Below, piece by piece: positions 34,460 through 42,179 of a stretch of DNA of 42,179 bases (positions are counted from its first letter, which is position 1; every line of letters starts with the position of its first letter). A model generated the notes under the pieces. It worked only from the letters and a program-made list of their open reading frames with translations, made no database searches and had not been told where the DNA came from. The stretch is from Candidatus Hinthialibacter antarcticus. GTDB taxonomy: Bacteria > Hinthialibacterota > Hinthialibacteria > Hinthialibacterales > Hinthialibacteraceae. The stretch lies in the NCBI GenBank assembly GCA_030765645.1, contig JAVCCE010000037.1, positions 1 through 42,179 of the forward strand, written 5' to 3'. Position numbers and translations under genes: made by a program.

Positions 34460-37186
34460 TTAGATGAAATTGATGAGCGACTGCTGAACAATTCGGCCCG
34501 CTGCTTGCAGAGATGCATCAAACGCATTTTGCGACAACGTCAAATCCGTAATCAATTCCGCCAGGTCGGCGTCTTCAATTTGCGAGAGTTCTTCCCGCAT
34601 AAAATCTTCCGTTATTTGCAAACGCGCATTGGCATTTTCAAGACGATTGATCCGGGCGCCAAGCGTCGTACGCTGGCTCAAAATGGCTTCCAGGTCGATG
34701 TCGATGTCTTCCAATGCTTGGGTGATGCCTTCGGTATTGTCAGCGCGCAATGCGAGTTCGAGCTTTTCCAAAGTCAGAAACACATTGTGTTCTTCTTCTT
34801 CGTTAATGACTCCCACCGAATCAACGCCTAAGATGCTGGCGGTGTTCTGCTGGCTGATATAAGGCACCGCAGGATCAACCGCGCCCTCGGTCACGACGGT
34901 GTATCCATCTATGCCGAGAAGACGCGTGAACTGACGGGTGGGGTCGGTTTCCGTGGTGTCATTCGCCGGATCAATCACGATATTATGCGCGTCGTTATTG
35001 CCCAAAACATTGATGACGCCGCCAACGAGGTTTGCAGTAATCAAGCCGCCTCCGGGGCCTGGCTTTCCATCGGCCTCATCAATTCGGCGAACGATATCGT
35101 CTAACGTATCGTTTGGATCGACGGCGATTGAATACGTTTCCAATGTCGCGCCAGCCCCATCCCGAACTTCGATCTTAAATTCCCCGGCGTTCGCGTCCGG
35201 CGCCACGTCAGACACGAAGTCGGTTCCAGCAAAACCCGGATCAGACCGTAAGCGCATTGGCCCGGGCGGATCAAACAACCCCAAATCGCGGGCGATGGTT
35301 CCGTCATTCAAATCAACGATGCTCAGTATTTCATTTGAACCAGTCAGCGAGGTGACGGTAATCCCGGTTCTAGAAGGATTAATTTCGGCGATAACGCCTA
35401 CTTTCGCATCGTTGAATGCGTCTAAAACATCTTGAATGGTTTCAGCGTCCCGCAAGTCAATCGTGTCGCTGCGCCCATCGTTATGAATTGAGATCAGGCC
35501 TTCGTTCGTGTTACGCGGCTGCCCTGCCGGCGGCGGAACCGGTTGGCGTATGCCGAGGCTGCCGGTGATCGGGTCAATCAAAGCGCCCGGCAAGTCTGCG
35601 AGTAATGTTTCGGTGGTAATGGGTTCCGTTCGCGTGGTTGAAATGTCGCCCGTGATTGCATCAACGGCCACGCGGGTCGTGACATCGCGTCCAAATAACG
35701 CGCGGACGTTTTCAACTTTGAAAACATCGGTGCTGCCCACAGCGGTAAACCCGATGCCCGTTTGGTCTTCGTTGATAAAGGCGGTTGCGCGCCCTTTTAA
35801 CTCAGGATTGTTGTTAATCAGTTCCAACAAATCTTCGAGAGTCGAACCGGGCACGTCGTCCCCGTTCCCTAAGGTGCCGTCAAAATCGAGACCTTGCGTC
35901 AATGCGCGAAGATCAATGTCAATGACGTCATCATCAATCGTAATACGTATCGCTTCGAGATCATTGATAAATTCAGGCGTATCGGCGTCAACAAACACTT
36001 CTTCGCCGTTCTCGTCTACATTGGTTAGCGAGAGGTTGTCGCCGAATGGGTTCGCGGGGTTCGTTGAGGGGCCGCTGTTGGATACGGCAAATAGAAACGA
36101 GCTGTTCTCAACTCGAACGATGCCGCGCGCAGGCGTTGGATCCAGCGTCGAATCCGTCAATGGATTGTTTGCCGGATACCCCAGCGCCAAAGAGCGTCCG
36201 TTTTCGACGCGCCGATGCAAGCCCAGCGCCCCCAATAGATTCAGGCCTTGCGGCGGGTCTGGCTCAAAACCGACTGAATGAACGCCGTCTTGTAAATCAA
36301 GCGCATCCGAACGGTTCGACTGAATGACAAGTTGGTTGCGGTCATTAATCGTCGCGGTGACGTCTTTCACTTTGGCATTGATGCGGTCTCGAACGTCGGT
36401 CAACGAATCGACTGTAATATCAACTTTAATTTCGACGCCGTGTACAGTGAAACTGGCAAGATTATTGGGGCTGGAGCCAGGATAGTTATCGGGGTTCGGC
36501 GAGGGGCTTACCTGAGCGCCCGGCGTCTTGTCCGGCACAATCGGCAAGTTGGGAAAATCAGGATGCGCTAAGGCGATCTGTTCAATTAAAGGGCGATCAA
36601 TGTCTTCAATTGAAGTGGAACCCGTGATTGTGTTGGGAGAATGAATAAAGGTATCAAGCCCCGTCAGATTTGAAGCGAGCGTTTGCGCTTCGCTGATCGA
36701 AACGGCGCGTTGAAAGTCGTCGCCCTGAAATATGATGGCGCCGTCTTTATTAATAAAACTTTGTTCGCGCGTTTGACTGCCGCCAAAAATGTATTGCCCG
36801 TTATAATTTGCGTTGGCCAAGTCAAAGACTTCGCCGCGTAATACTTTTATTTGTTCTGCGATTGCCAAACGGGCTCCTGAATCAAAGTCGCTGGCGCCTT
36901 GTACGGTAAGAGTGCGAATTTGTTGCAACACATCCGTTACGCTGCTGAGCGTTGTCTCTGTTAATTCCAAATTGCTTTGCGCTCCTTCAACATTGCGGGT
37001 ATAACTGCGGCCGCGTTGAATTGATGCGCGCAATCCTAAATCAGTTGGAAAATCAACCGGGTCATCGGCGGCGCGGTTGATGCGGCGACCCGTTGATAGT
37101 TTTTCTTGCAGGAGCGCAACTTGCGCCATGTTGTTCTGCAAGTTATACAACGTCCGGTCATTGAGCATATTGAGCGTAACTCTCAT
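34460..37186 (-). CDS. flgL: Flagellar hook-associated protein 3, enlarged
   Basis: A 908-residue protein, about three times the E. coli FlgL (317). The N-terminal D0 helix (MRVTLNMLNDRTLYNLQNNM, then LQEKLSTGRRINRAADDPVD) and the C-terminal helix (RINRLENANARLQITEDFMREELSQIEDAD, ending in LQAAGRIVQQSLINFI) are standard. Between them (about 200-790) lie at least four modules, each with a strand pair followed by a helix such as DSLTDVRDRINAKV, ETIQDVLDAFNDA or DTLDDIVRRIDEADG, which resemble the flagellin hook IN motif. It forms the junction between hook and filament. It lies 15 bases after flgK and is co-transcribed. Confidence 0.93.
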   Translation of the reverse strand: MRVTLNMLNDRTLYNLQNNMAQVALLQEKLSTGRRINRAADDPVDFPTDLGLRASIQRGRSYTRNVEGAQSNLELTETTLSSVTDVLQQIRTLTVQGASDFDSGARLAIAEQIKVLRGEVFDLANANYNGQYIFGGSQTREQSFINKDGAIIFQGDDFQRAVSISEAQTLASNLTGLDTFIHSPNTITGSTSIEDIDRPLIEQIALAHPDFPNLPIVPDKTPGAQVSPSPNPDNYPGSSPNNLASFTVHGVEIKVDITVDSLTDVRDRINAKVKDVTATINDRNQLVIQSNRSDALDLQDGVHSVGFEPDPPQGLNLLGALGLHRRVENGRSLALGYPANNPLTDSTLDPTPARGIVRVENSSFLFAVSNSGPSTNPANPFGDNLSLTNVDENGEEVFVDADTPEFINDLEAIRITIDDDVIDIDLRALTQGLDFDGTLGNGDDVPGSTLEDLLELINNNPELKGRATAFINEDQTGIGFTAVGSTDVFKVENVRALFGRDVTTRVAVDAITGDISTTRTEPITTETLLADLPGALIDPITGSLGIRQPVPPPAGQPRNTNEGLISIHNDGRSDTIDLRDAETIQDVLDAFNDAKVGVIAEINPSRTGITVTSLTGSNEILSIVDLNDGTIARDLGLFDPPGPMRLRSDPGFAGTDFVSDVAPDANAGEFKIEVRDGAGATLETYSIAVDPNDTLDDIVRRIDEADGKPGPGGGLITANLVGGVINVLGNNDAHNIVIDPANDTTETDPTRQFTRLLGIDGYTVVTEGAVDPAVPYISQQNTASILGVDSVGVINEEEEHNVFLTLEKLELALRADNTEGITQALEDIDIDLEAILSQRTTLGARINRLENANARLQITEDFMREELSQIEDADLAELITDLTLSQNAFDASLQAAGRIVQQSLINFI

Positions 37187-37201
37187 GCCGAAATCTCCAA
37201 T

Positions 37202-40200
37202 TTACTGTCCAATTTGGTTAATCACGATGCTAATCATTTCGTCGACGGCTTGAATGATTTTCGCCGAAGCCTGAAACGCCTGCTGATATCGAATGATGTT
37301 GACCGATTCTTCATCAAGCGATACGCCGGATTTCTGTTCTTGAAAATTCACGAGTTCACGAAGTATTGCATCATTGGTTTTAAAGAATTGATTGGCGCGA
37401 CTGCTTTCGATTCCCAGCGTTGAAATGGATGAACGGTAGAATTCACTCAGCGTTCGTCCATTCAGTACGCGATTACTTTCAAGTTGGGCCATCAGCGCAG
37501 CGCCTTGGTTGTCGCCCGGCAGGCCGCTTTTTGAAGTGGCTAATAGATCGTTATCTTCTATGATTTCACTGTTCATTCGCATACTTCGCGCATCGCTGCC
37601 CTGGAACAATCCGTTAATTCCCGCAGCGGCGAGGAAGAAACTGTCGTCATTCGTGAAGGTAATTCTCTCATTGTCTGAAGTTGATATTGTCAACTGGCGG
37701 CCATCGACGATCTCCGCGCGGACCAACGCGCCAATGTTGTCGCCAAGCGCCACAGGAAATTCCGCGCCCTGGATTGGATTATCGCCGGTTGGGTCTAATA
37801 CTGCCCCCGCCGTGAATCCCAACGCAGACAAGATGGAACTATCGTCGCTGCGAAACGTGAATTCAAAATCGCCCAGCGATTCAATCTTTAAAATATCCCG
37901 CGAATCATCTTTGGGGTCGCGTTCAATCGAAGCCAAAATCGGCACATTCGAGCCGCCGGTCGCCTGATTGATTTGGTCAACGATTCCCTGCAATGTGAGG
38001 ACGCCGCCGACCGTCGATGGATCAGCCGCGATGGGGACTTCAACAATGTGCGTCACCGTGCCCGAGTCATTCGCGACGACGATTTCAAAACTGCCTTCGC
38101 TAAAGGGTTGCCCGCCAATTTGCCCAAAGCCGTTAATATCTTGAAGTCCCAGCCCTTTGATCAATCCCGTCTGGTCATTTTGAATAAAGAATTGACGGTT
38201 ATTGCTGGATGAAATGATTAATTCATTATTCGCATTCACCGAGGCGGACAAATTCGGGTCCGCCGCTTCGATTTCAGCGATAACGTCGTCGATGGTTTCA
38301 ACGGTCCCCGCCTGTATGGTGATTGTCGAAATCGTCGGGATATTGTTATTGTCTAAAACGACCAACTCAAAACTTCCCCCACGAACGACAGATGGAGGCG
38401 GCCCGGGAAACGCGGGTGAGAACGCAGGCGTTCCTCCGCCGAGAAACGATGTGTCCGAACGTCCAAAAAATCGCCCGACTGCACGCTCCGTCACTCCGCC
38501 TGCAAGCGGGATGGTGGGGTCAGTAATCGGGTAATCAAATGCTTTCATAATCCCCGATGTATCGTTGCGAATCGAAAACGATTCGCTCTCATTGATTGCA
38601 GAGAGTTGCAATACAGAAATGCCGGGATTCGCCTTGCTTGGCACCACAACCGCGCGCACCGTTTGATTGCTGGCATTCTGAATTGCGTTCGCGAATTGGT
38701 TTAAAGTCATCGTGTCATCGAAGGTGACAGTGACCGGGTCGATATCCGGCGTTGTCGGGTCTGCGTCCACTAAGCCGCCGCCTGTGTTGCGAACGTCAAT
38801 CTCCAGGGTGTAGACGCCGGGCGTTTCTGAGATCGGCGTTCCAGCCACTGACGCCAAGGCGCCGATTGCCGTCCCTGCTGTAAGTTCCGCCGCAGTCGCC
38901 CCAATCGTTGCAGTGGTGCGTTCAACAAATACGGGGTCAAACGTCAACGCCGAACGGACGCTACTGACAATGCCGTCGCTGCGATCAATACGTTCCGCAA
39001 TCTCAAACAAGGTATCATCCATGTTAACTTGCACGTCGTATGTATCACGGGTTTGATTGTCTTCATCCGCTACGCGAACAGTAAATGAACCGTTCTGCAC
39101 TCCAAACGGATAGTCGCCAAGAGGAGCGTCACTCTGCAAGCGTGGGTTATTAAACACTTCGCCTAAAGTCTGTACGGTATCGGGGGCTGTTGAACCACTT
39201 GGCATCACGAAGTGACTATCAATTTCGATATACCCATCCAAACCAGTGGATGCGCTATGAATTTTATTGACTTCATAAATGACGCCGCGCGACAGAGTAT
39301 CAATTTCATCACTAAAGAACGGAACAATTTCATCACGCGCTTGCAACACTGCGCCCAACTCTCCGCCGCGAATCAATTCATCTTTTACGTCTAAACCTGT
39401 CTCATCAATTCGTAAACGGAAAATTTCCAAATCATCCGGCGATTCGGTTGACTCTTTCAGAATTTCACGGCTGCTTACGCCGTCAACAATACGCTCGCCC
39501 GCCAAATTCACGTCAATCGCGCCGTTTGATTGTTCTTCAGTAGTGATTGGGATAATTTCTGACAACTGCGAGAGCAACAAATCGCGCTGGTCGCGCAAAT
39601 CATTCGCGTTTACCGTGCCGCCGACTTCCGACACGGCGATTCTGCGATTCAAACCGGCGATCTCATTGGTCATCCGGTTCACTTCATCAACTAGGCGCGA
39701 AGCCTGACCATTCAGGTCCGTTCGCAAAGTGCGTAGTTGATCGCCGACCAGATTAAAGGTTTGCGCAAGCGACAGCCCGCTCTCGATAGCCGCCGAACGA
39801 ACTTCCGGCGCTTCGGGATTCAACGAAAGATCATTCATCGACCGAAAGAAGCGCGAAAGCAGATTATTCAAACCGCTGCTTGAAGAGTTATCCAACGTGT
39901 CCGAAATTGGGGCCAGCGGATCATTGATTATGGTTTCAATTTGAACGTAGATGCTATCAAGTTGTTCATTAAATTTGGTATCGCTGCGAGATTCCCGAAT
40001 CTGCGATTCAATAAAGCGGTCTCTCAGGCGCTCAACGGAGATAATTTCGACGCCTTGCCCGTAGGCGCCGCTTGTCGTCACCAATGGGGTGGTTGCCTGC
40101 TGATCTATGCGCTGACGGGTATAGCCTTCCGTATTCGCATTGGCAATATTCTGACCAGTGATGTTGATCCCCGCCTGAGCAGCGCTAACGCCTCTTACGC

Positions 40201-40231
40201 CTAAATTAAGGATCCCATACAAGGAAACCAT
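37202..40231 (-). CDS. flgK: Flagellar hook-associated protein 1, enlarged
   Basis: A 1009-residue protein, nearly twice E. coli FlgK (547). The N-terminus (SLYGILNLGVRGVSAAQAGINITGQNIANANTEGYTRQR) and the C-terminus (VNIIRYQQAFQASAKIIQAVDEMISIVIN) are canonical. From about residue 375 to 860 it has at least four modules with a strand-helix-strand form, each with a short helix like DTLFEIAERIDRSDG, MTLNQFANAIQNAS, ETIDDVIAEIEAAD or LTLQGIVDQINQATGG, similar to those in FlgL. It is a junction protein of hook and filament. It heads the flgK-flgL unit behind a sigma-54 promoter. The start has a GAGG site. Confidence 0.94.
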   Translation of the reverse strand: MVSLYGILNLGVRGVSAAQAGINITGQNIANANTEGYTRQRIDQQATTPLVTTSGAYGQGVEIISVERLRDRFIESQIRESRSDTKFNEQLDSIYVQIETIINDPLAPISDTLDNSSSSGLNNLLSRFFRSMNDLSLNPEAPEVRSAAIESGLSLAQTFNLVGDQLRTLRTDLNGQASRLVDEVNRMTNEIAGLNRRIAVSEVGGTVNANDLRDQRDLLLSQLSEIIPITTEEQSNGAIDVNLAGERIVDGVSSREILKESTESPDDLEIFRLRIDETGLDVKDELIRGGELGAVLQARDEIVPFFSDEIDTLSRGVIYEVNKIHSASTGLDGYIEIDSHFVMPSGSTAPDTVQTLGEVFNNPRLQSDAPLGDYPFGVQNGSFTVRVADEDNQTRDTYDVQVNMDDTLFEIAERIDRSDGIVSSVRSALTFDPVFVERTTATIGATAAELTAGTAIGALASVAGTPISETPGVYTLEIDVRNTGGGLVDADPTTPDIDPVTVTFDDTMTLNQFANAIQNASNQTVRAVVVPSKANPGISVLQLSAINESESFSIRNDTSGIMKAFDYPITDPTIPLAGGVTERAVGRFFGRSDTSFLGGGTPAFSPAFPGPPPSVVRGGSFELVVLDNNNIPTISTITIQAGTVETIDDVIAEIEAADPNLSASVNANNELIISSSNNRQFFIQNDQTGLIKGLGLQDINGFGQIGGQPFSEGSFEIVVANDSGTVTHIVEVPIAADPSTVGGVLTLQGIVDQINQATGGSNVPILASIERDPKDDSRDILKIESLGDFEFTFRSDDSSILSALGFTAGAVLDPTGDNPIQGAEFPVALGDNIGALVRAEIVDGRQLTISTSDNERITFTNDDSFFLAAAGINGLFQGSDARSMRMNSEIIEDNDLLATSKSGLPGDNQGAALMAQLESNRVLNGRTLSEFYRSSISTLGIESSRANQFFKTNDAILRELVNFQEQKSGVSLDEESVNIIRYQQAFQASAKIIQAVDEMISIVINQIGQ

Positions 40232-40321
40232 CGCTTCGCCTCATCGATCCAGCACTATTTTTCCAGGATCGGCAAAATTTTCCGGGAAAAGCCTCATTAT
40301 CACCCAGATTCCTCTATATTG

Positions 40322-40337
40322 TGCAATCACCGTGCCG
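40322..40337 (-). promoter_or_regulatory. Sigma-54 promoter of flgK-flgL
   Basis: On the minus strand CGGCACGGTGATTGCA matches the -24/-12 consensus TGGCACG-N4-TTGCA except for the first base. The GG and GC pairs are at the required distance. Transcription should start near 40311, about 80 bases before the flgK ATG. Confidence 0.75.
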
Positions 40338-40453
40338 AAGACGCAGAGTCTTGAGTCATTGTGTGATTTTCTGAATCCGTGTTAAATCCAAAAGCACATT
40401 TTATATTGCTACCCTCAAAGTAAAACGATCAATCAACAAAGGATTCCCTCCTT

Positions 40454-41224
40454 ATGGATTTAAGTTTTTGGCTCTTGGCCGCGTCAGGCGTCATTTTAAT
40501 TGGAATCGCAAAAGCCGGGTTTGGCGGTGGAGTCGGAATTGCAGCGGTTCCTCTGTTTATTTATGCCGTTGGTGATAGTAAGGCGGCTGTTGGGATGATG
40601 CTTCCTATTTTGTGCGCCTGCGATCTTTTTTCACTGATTCACTACCGCAAAACCTTTGATATCAAAAACTTAATACACCTTTTGCCCGGCGTTGTCATAG
40701 GAATCACCTTGGCAAGTTTCTTTATTGGACGTTTTTCAAATGAGCAAATGAAATTTGGCATCGGCGTCATTTCGATTTTATTTGTCGTCTACCAATTAGG
40801 CAAAGCCTGGATTATGAAAGAGTTAACCGACTATAAACCCAAAGCATGGCACGGCTGGCTCTTCGGAGCGGGCGTCGGTCTCACGTCAACCTTTGCACAC
40901 GCAGCCGGTCCTGTCGCCACCATGTATCTTTTCCCTCAAAACCTTGGACGCCAACTGTATGTTGGAACAACCGTGGTTCTATTCACCATCGTGAACGCGT
41001 TAAAACTGGTTCCATTTGCCATTATGGGCTTGATTAGCCTGGATGGACTGTCTACAAGCGCAATGCTGTTGCCCATTGTCCCCATCGGAACGCTTTTGGG
41101 CGTCTGGATGAACAAGCACATGAACGAAACCGCTTTTAATTCAGTGATATACGTCGTGCTATTTCTTGTAGGACTTCAATACACGACCGGCTTCAATTTT
41201 GTCGGCAAACTGTTGGGAGTGTAA
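40454..41224 (+). CDS. TauE/SafE family membrane transporter
   Basis: A 256-residue inner-membrane protein with about eight helices. The repeat signature GIAKAGFGGGVGIAAVPLF at the N-terminus and GVGLTSTFAHAAGPVATMYL in the second half are typical of the TauE/SafE (DUF81) family, which moves sulfonates, sulfite, sulfoacetate or similar anions. The substrate is not shown by context. AAAGGA lies upstream. TatD follows after four bases. Confidence 0.9.
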   Translation: MDLSFWLLAASGVILIGIAKAGFGGGVGIAAVPLFIYAVGDSKAAVGMMLPILCACDLFSLIHYRKTFDIKNLIHLLPGVVIGITLASFFIGRFSNEQMKFGIGVISILFVVYQLGKAWIMKELTDYKPKAWHGWLFGAGVGLTSTFAHAAGPVATMYLFPQNLGRQLYVGTTVVLFTIVNALKLVPFAIMGLISLDGLSTSAMLLPIVPIGTLLGVWMNKHMNETAFNSVIYVVLFLVGLQYTTGFNFVGKLLGV

Positions 41225-41228
41225 TCAA

Positions 41229-41990
41229 ATGCCATTGTTTGACAGTCACCTTCATTTGAACTCGCCCCAATTTGACGGGCGCGTCGATGAAACCTGGGCC
41301 GAAGCGCAACAAGCGGACGTAACTCGCGCCGTTGTCATTGGTTATGATCTGGAAACCAGCAAAAAAGCCATTGAAATCGCAGAACAGCACAAATATTTAT
41401 ATGCAGCGGTTGGCGTATCGCCGCACGATATCTGCAAAACTCCAAAAGGCTACATTGATCAGATTCGCGACTTCGCCGCACATGAAAAAGTAGTCGCAAT
41501 TGGTGAAGCCGGGTTAGAATATCATTACCCTGTTGGACCAAAAGAAGAGCAAATTGAAGGGTTTAAACAACAAATCCAATTGGCCAACGAACTGAATAAG
41601 CCAATTGTCATTCATCTGAGGGATGCGGACGACGATTTCATCCAGATCATGAATGAAGAGCCGCCGAATTCAGCAATTTTGCATTGTTTCACAGCAACCA
41701 TGCGATTGATGGAAGCAGCGGTGGATAAAGGCTATTTTGTTTCATTTTCAGGGATTGTGACGTTCAAAAAGGCGGTAGAAATCCAACAAGCGGCGGCGGC
41801 GGTTCCAAATGAGAGCCTCCTGATTGAAACGGACGCTCCCTACCTGGCGCCAACCCCTCACCGGGGAAAGCAATGCGAACCCAAAATGGTTATTCATACA
41901 GCCGAAAAAATTGCGCAACTACGCCACAAGACGCTTGAAGACATATCAGAATTAACCTACCAAAACGCCTGCAAAGTTTTCTGTCTTTAA
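41229..41990 (+). CDS. TatD family metal-dependent hydrolase
   Basis: A 253-residue TIM-barrel hydrolase. Metal ligands are visible in FDSHLHLN (H7, H9), GEAGLEYHY (E about 94), IVIHLRDADDDF, ILHCFTAT and ETDAPYLAP. Members act as deoxyribonucleases, 3'-5' exonucleases or D-aminoacyl-type hydrolases. I chose the ATG at 41229, which has GGGAG upstream inside the previous gene's end; an earlier frame from 41199 is the tail of that gene. It is co-transcribed with the TauE-type gene. Confidence 0.92.
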   Translation: MPLFDSHLHLNSPQFDGRVDETWAEAQQADVTRAVVIGYDLETSKKAIEIAEQHKYLYAAVGVSPHDICKTPKGYIDQIRDFAAHEKVVAIGEAGLEYHYPVGPKEEQIEGFKQQIQLANELNKPIVIHLRDADDDFIQIMNEEPPNSAILHCFTATMRLMEAAVDKGYFVSFSGIVTFKKAVEIQQAAAAVPNESLLIETDAPYLAPTPHRGKQCEPKMVIHTAEKIAQLRHKTLEDISELTYQNACKVFCL

Positions 41991-42002
41991 TATCTAAATA
42001 AA

Positions 42003-42179
42003 GGTTCATCCGGTAAGTGAGTACTTACCTTGATGGATGGCCATTTTTTTGATTCAGAAACGGGCTCCGGCATATCAAAAATTGACAAACCAATCAAGCA
42101 TAGGTGCAACTCTGGGAGCGCCTGTGCATAAGGGCTTGAAAGCCCGCACTGAAGCGAGCAGAGTTGTACCCATGCCTGA
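42003..42179 (-). repeat. 177-bp composite repeat, copy B (IS end plus hairpin)
   Basis: Same orientation as copy A at 6514. It begins 13 bases after the tatD stop and runs off the window, so its length is a minimum. The IS-like first 40 bases match the transposase end at 219-258 more closely than copy A does. The hairpin (42098-42175) has a perfect tip, GGGCT-TGAA-AGCCC. Confidence 0.75.

Noticed and set aside
35508-36281. Long open frame on the plus strand opposite flgL (257 codons)
   Set aside because: It is antisense to a clear FlgL coding region, and its composition (Ser, Arg, Pro rich) is what the reverse of this coding bias gives. No ribosome site or family similarity.
1-42179. CRISPR arrays, prophage, rRNA and toxin-antitoxin pairs
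   Set aside because: None was found. No regularly spaced repeats, phage structural genes or rRNA segments were seen on reading both strands.

Overview
The window is about 42 kb of a Gram-negative, flagellated, probably heterotrophic bacterium. It has GspG-like pseudopilins, Tat-type and Sec-type export signals, flagellar hook-associated proteins, a Gfo/Idh/MocA oxidoreductase with a Tat signal, and secreted proteins with PPC repeats and Thr-Pro linkers. That mix suits a Planctomycetes-like or FCB/PVC-neighbour candidate lineage (for example Hydrogenedentota, Sumerlaeota or Hinthialibacterota). The placement is inferred from gene style only. The left edge lies in the 3' end of an ISL3-like transposase and the right edge in a dispersed repeat carrying a related IS terminus, so the window may be a whole contig that stopped at repeats.

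Layout. 1-258: right end of an insertion sequence. 0.3-2.5 kb: an NtrC-type sigma-54 activator and a short-chain dehydrogenase. 2.6-5.6 kb: nagA, overlapped by a heme A synthase-like membrane protein, then a convergent RidA. 5.9-6.7 kb: a pseudopilin, a terminator and the first 177-bp composite repeat. 6.8-15 kb: a carbohydrate island with a PL14-like secreted protein, a Tat-exported sugar-isomerase-like protein, alkaline phosphatase, tRNA-Gly(GCC), and a divergent Gfo/Idh/MocA oxidoreductase versus xylose-isomerase-like protein plus alginate-lyase-like protein, with a perfect palindrome between the divergent genes. 15-18.6 kb: a second pseudopilin, a small DUF1858-like Cys protein, asparagine synthase and a winged-helix/Rossmann regulator. 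18.8-22.7 kb: a 1314-residue secreted protein with seven PPC-like repeats. 23-25.4 kb: a membrane GAF-SpoIIE phosphatase. 25.4-32.5 kb: a glycan block with a Maf/DUF115 protein, GT4, a Wzx-like flippase, an IMPase-family phosphatase and GT39. 32.5-34.4 kb: a sensor histidine kinase and a TPR protein. 34.4-40.3 kb: a flgK-flgL operon encoding very large proteins. 40.4-42 kb: a TauE/SafE transporter, TatD and the second repeat copy.

Connections. The best regulatory signal is a near-consensus sigma-54 promoter upstream of flgK; an NtrC-type activator lies in the same window, although a direct link is unproven. The Maf protein, glycosyltransferases and flippase beside enlarged hook-associated proteins suggest a flagellar or surface glycosylation locus. 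The 6.8-15 kb island looks like extracytoplasmic processing of uronate-rich or similar polysaccharide. I saw no CRISPR array, prophage or rRNA. The most unusual items are the composite IS-end/hairpin repeat, the repeat-expanded FlgK/FlgL pair, and the palindromic operator in the carbohydrate island.
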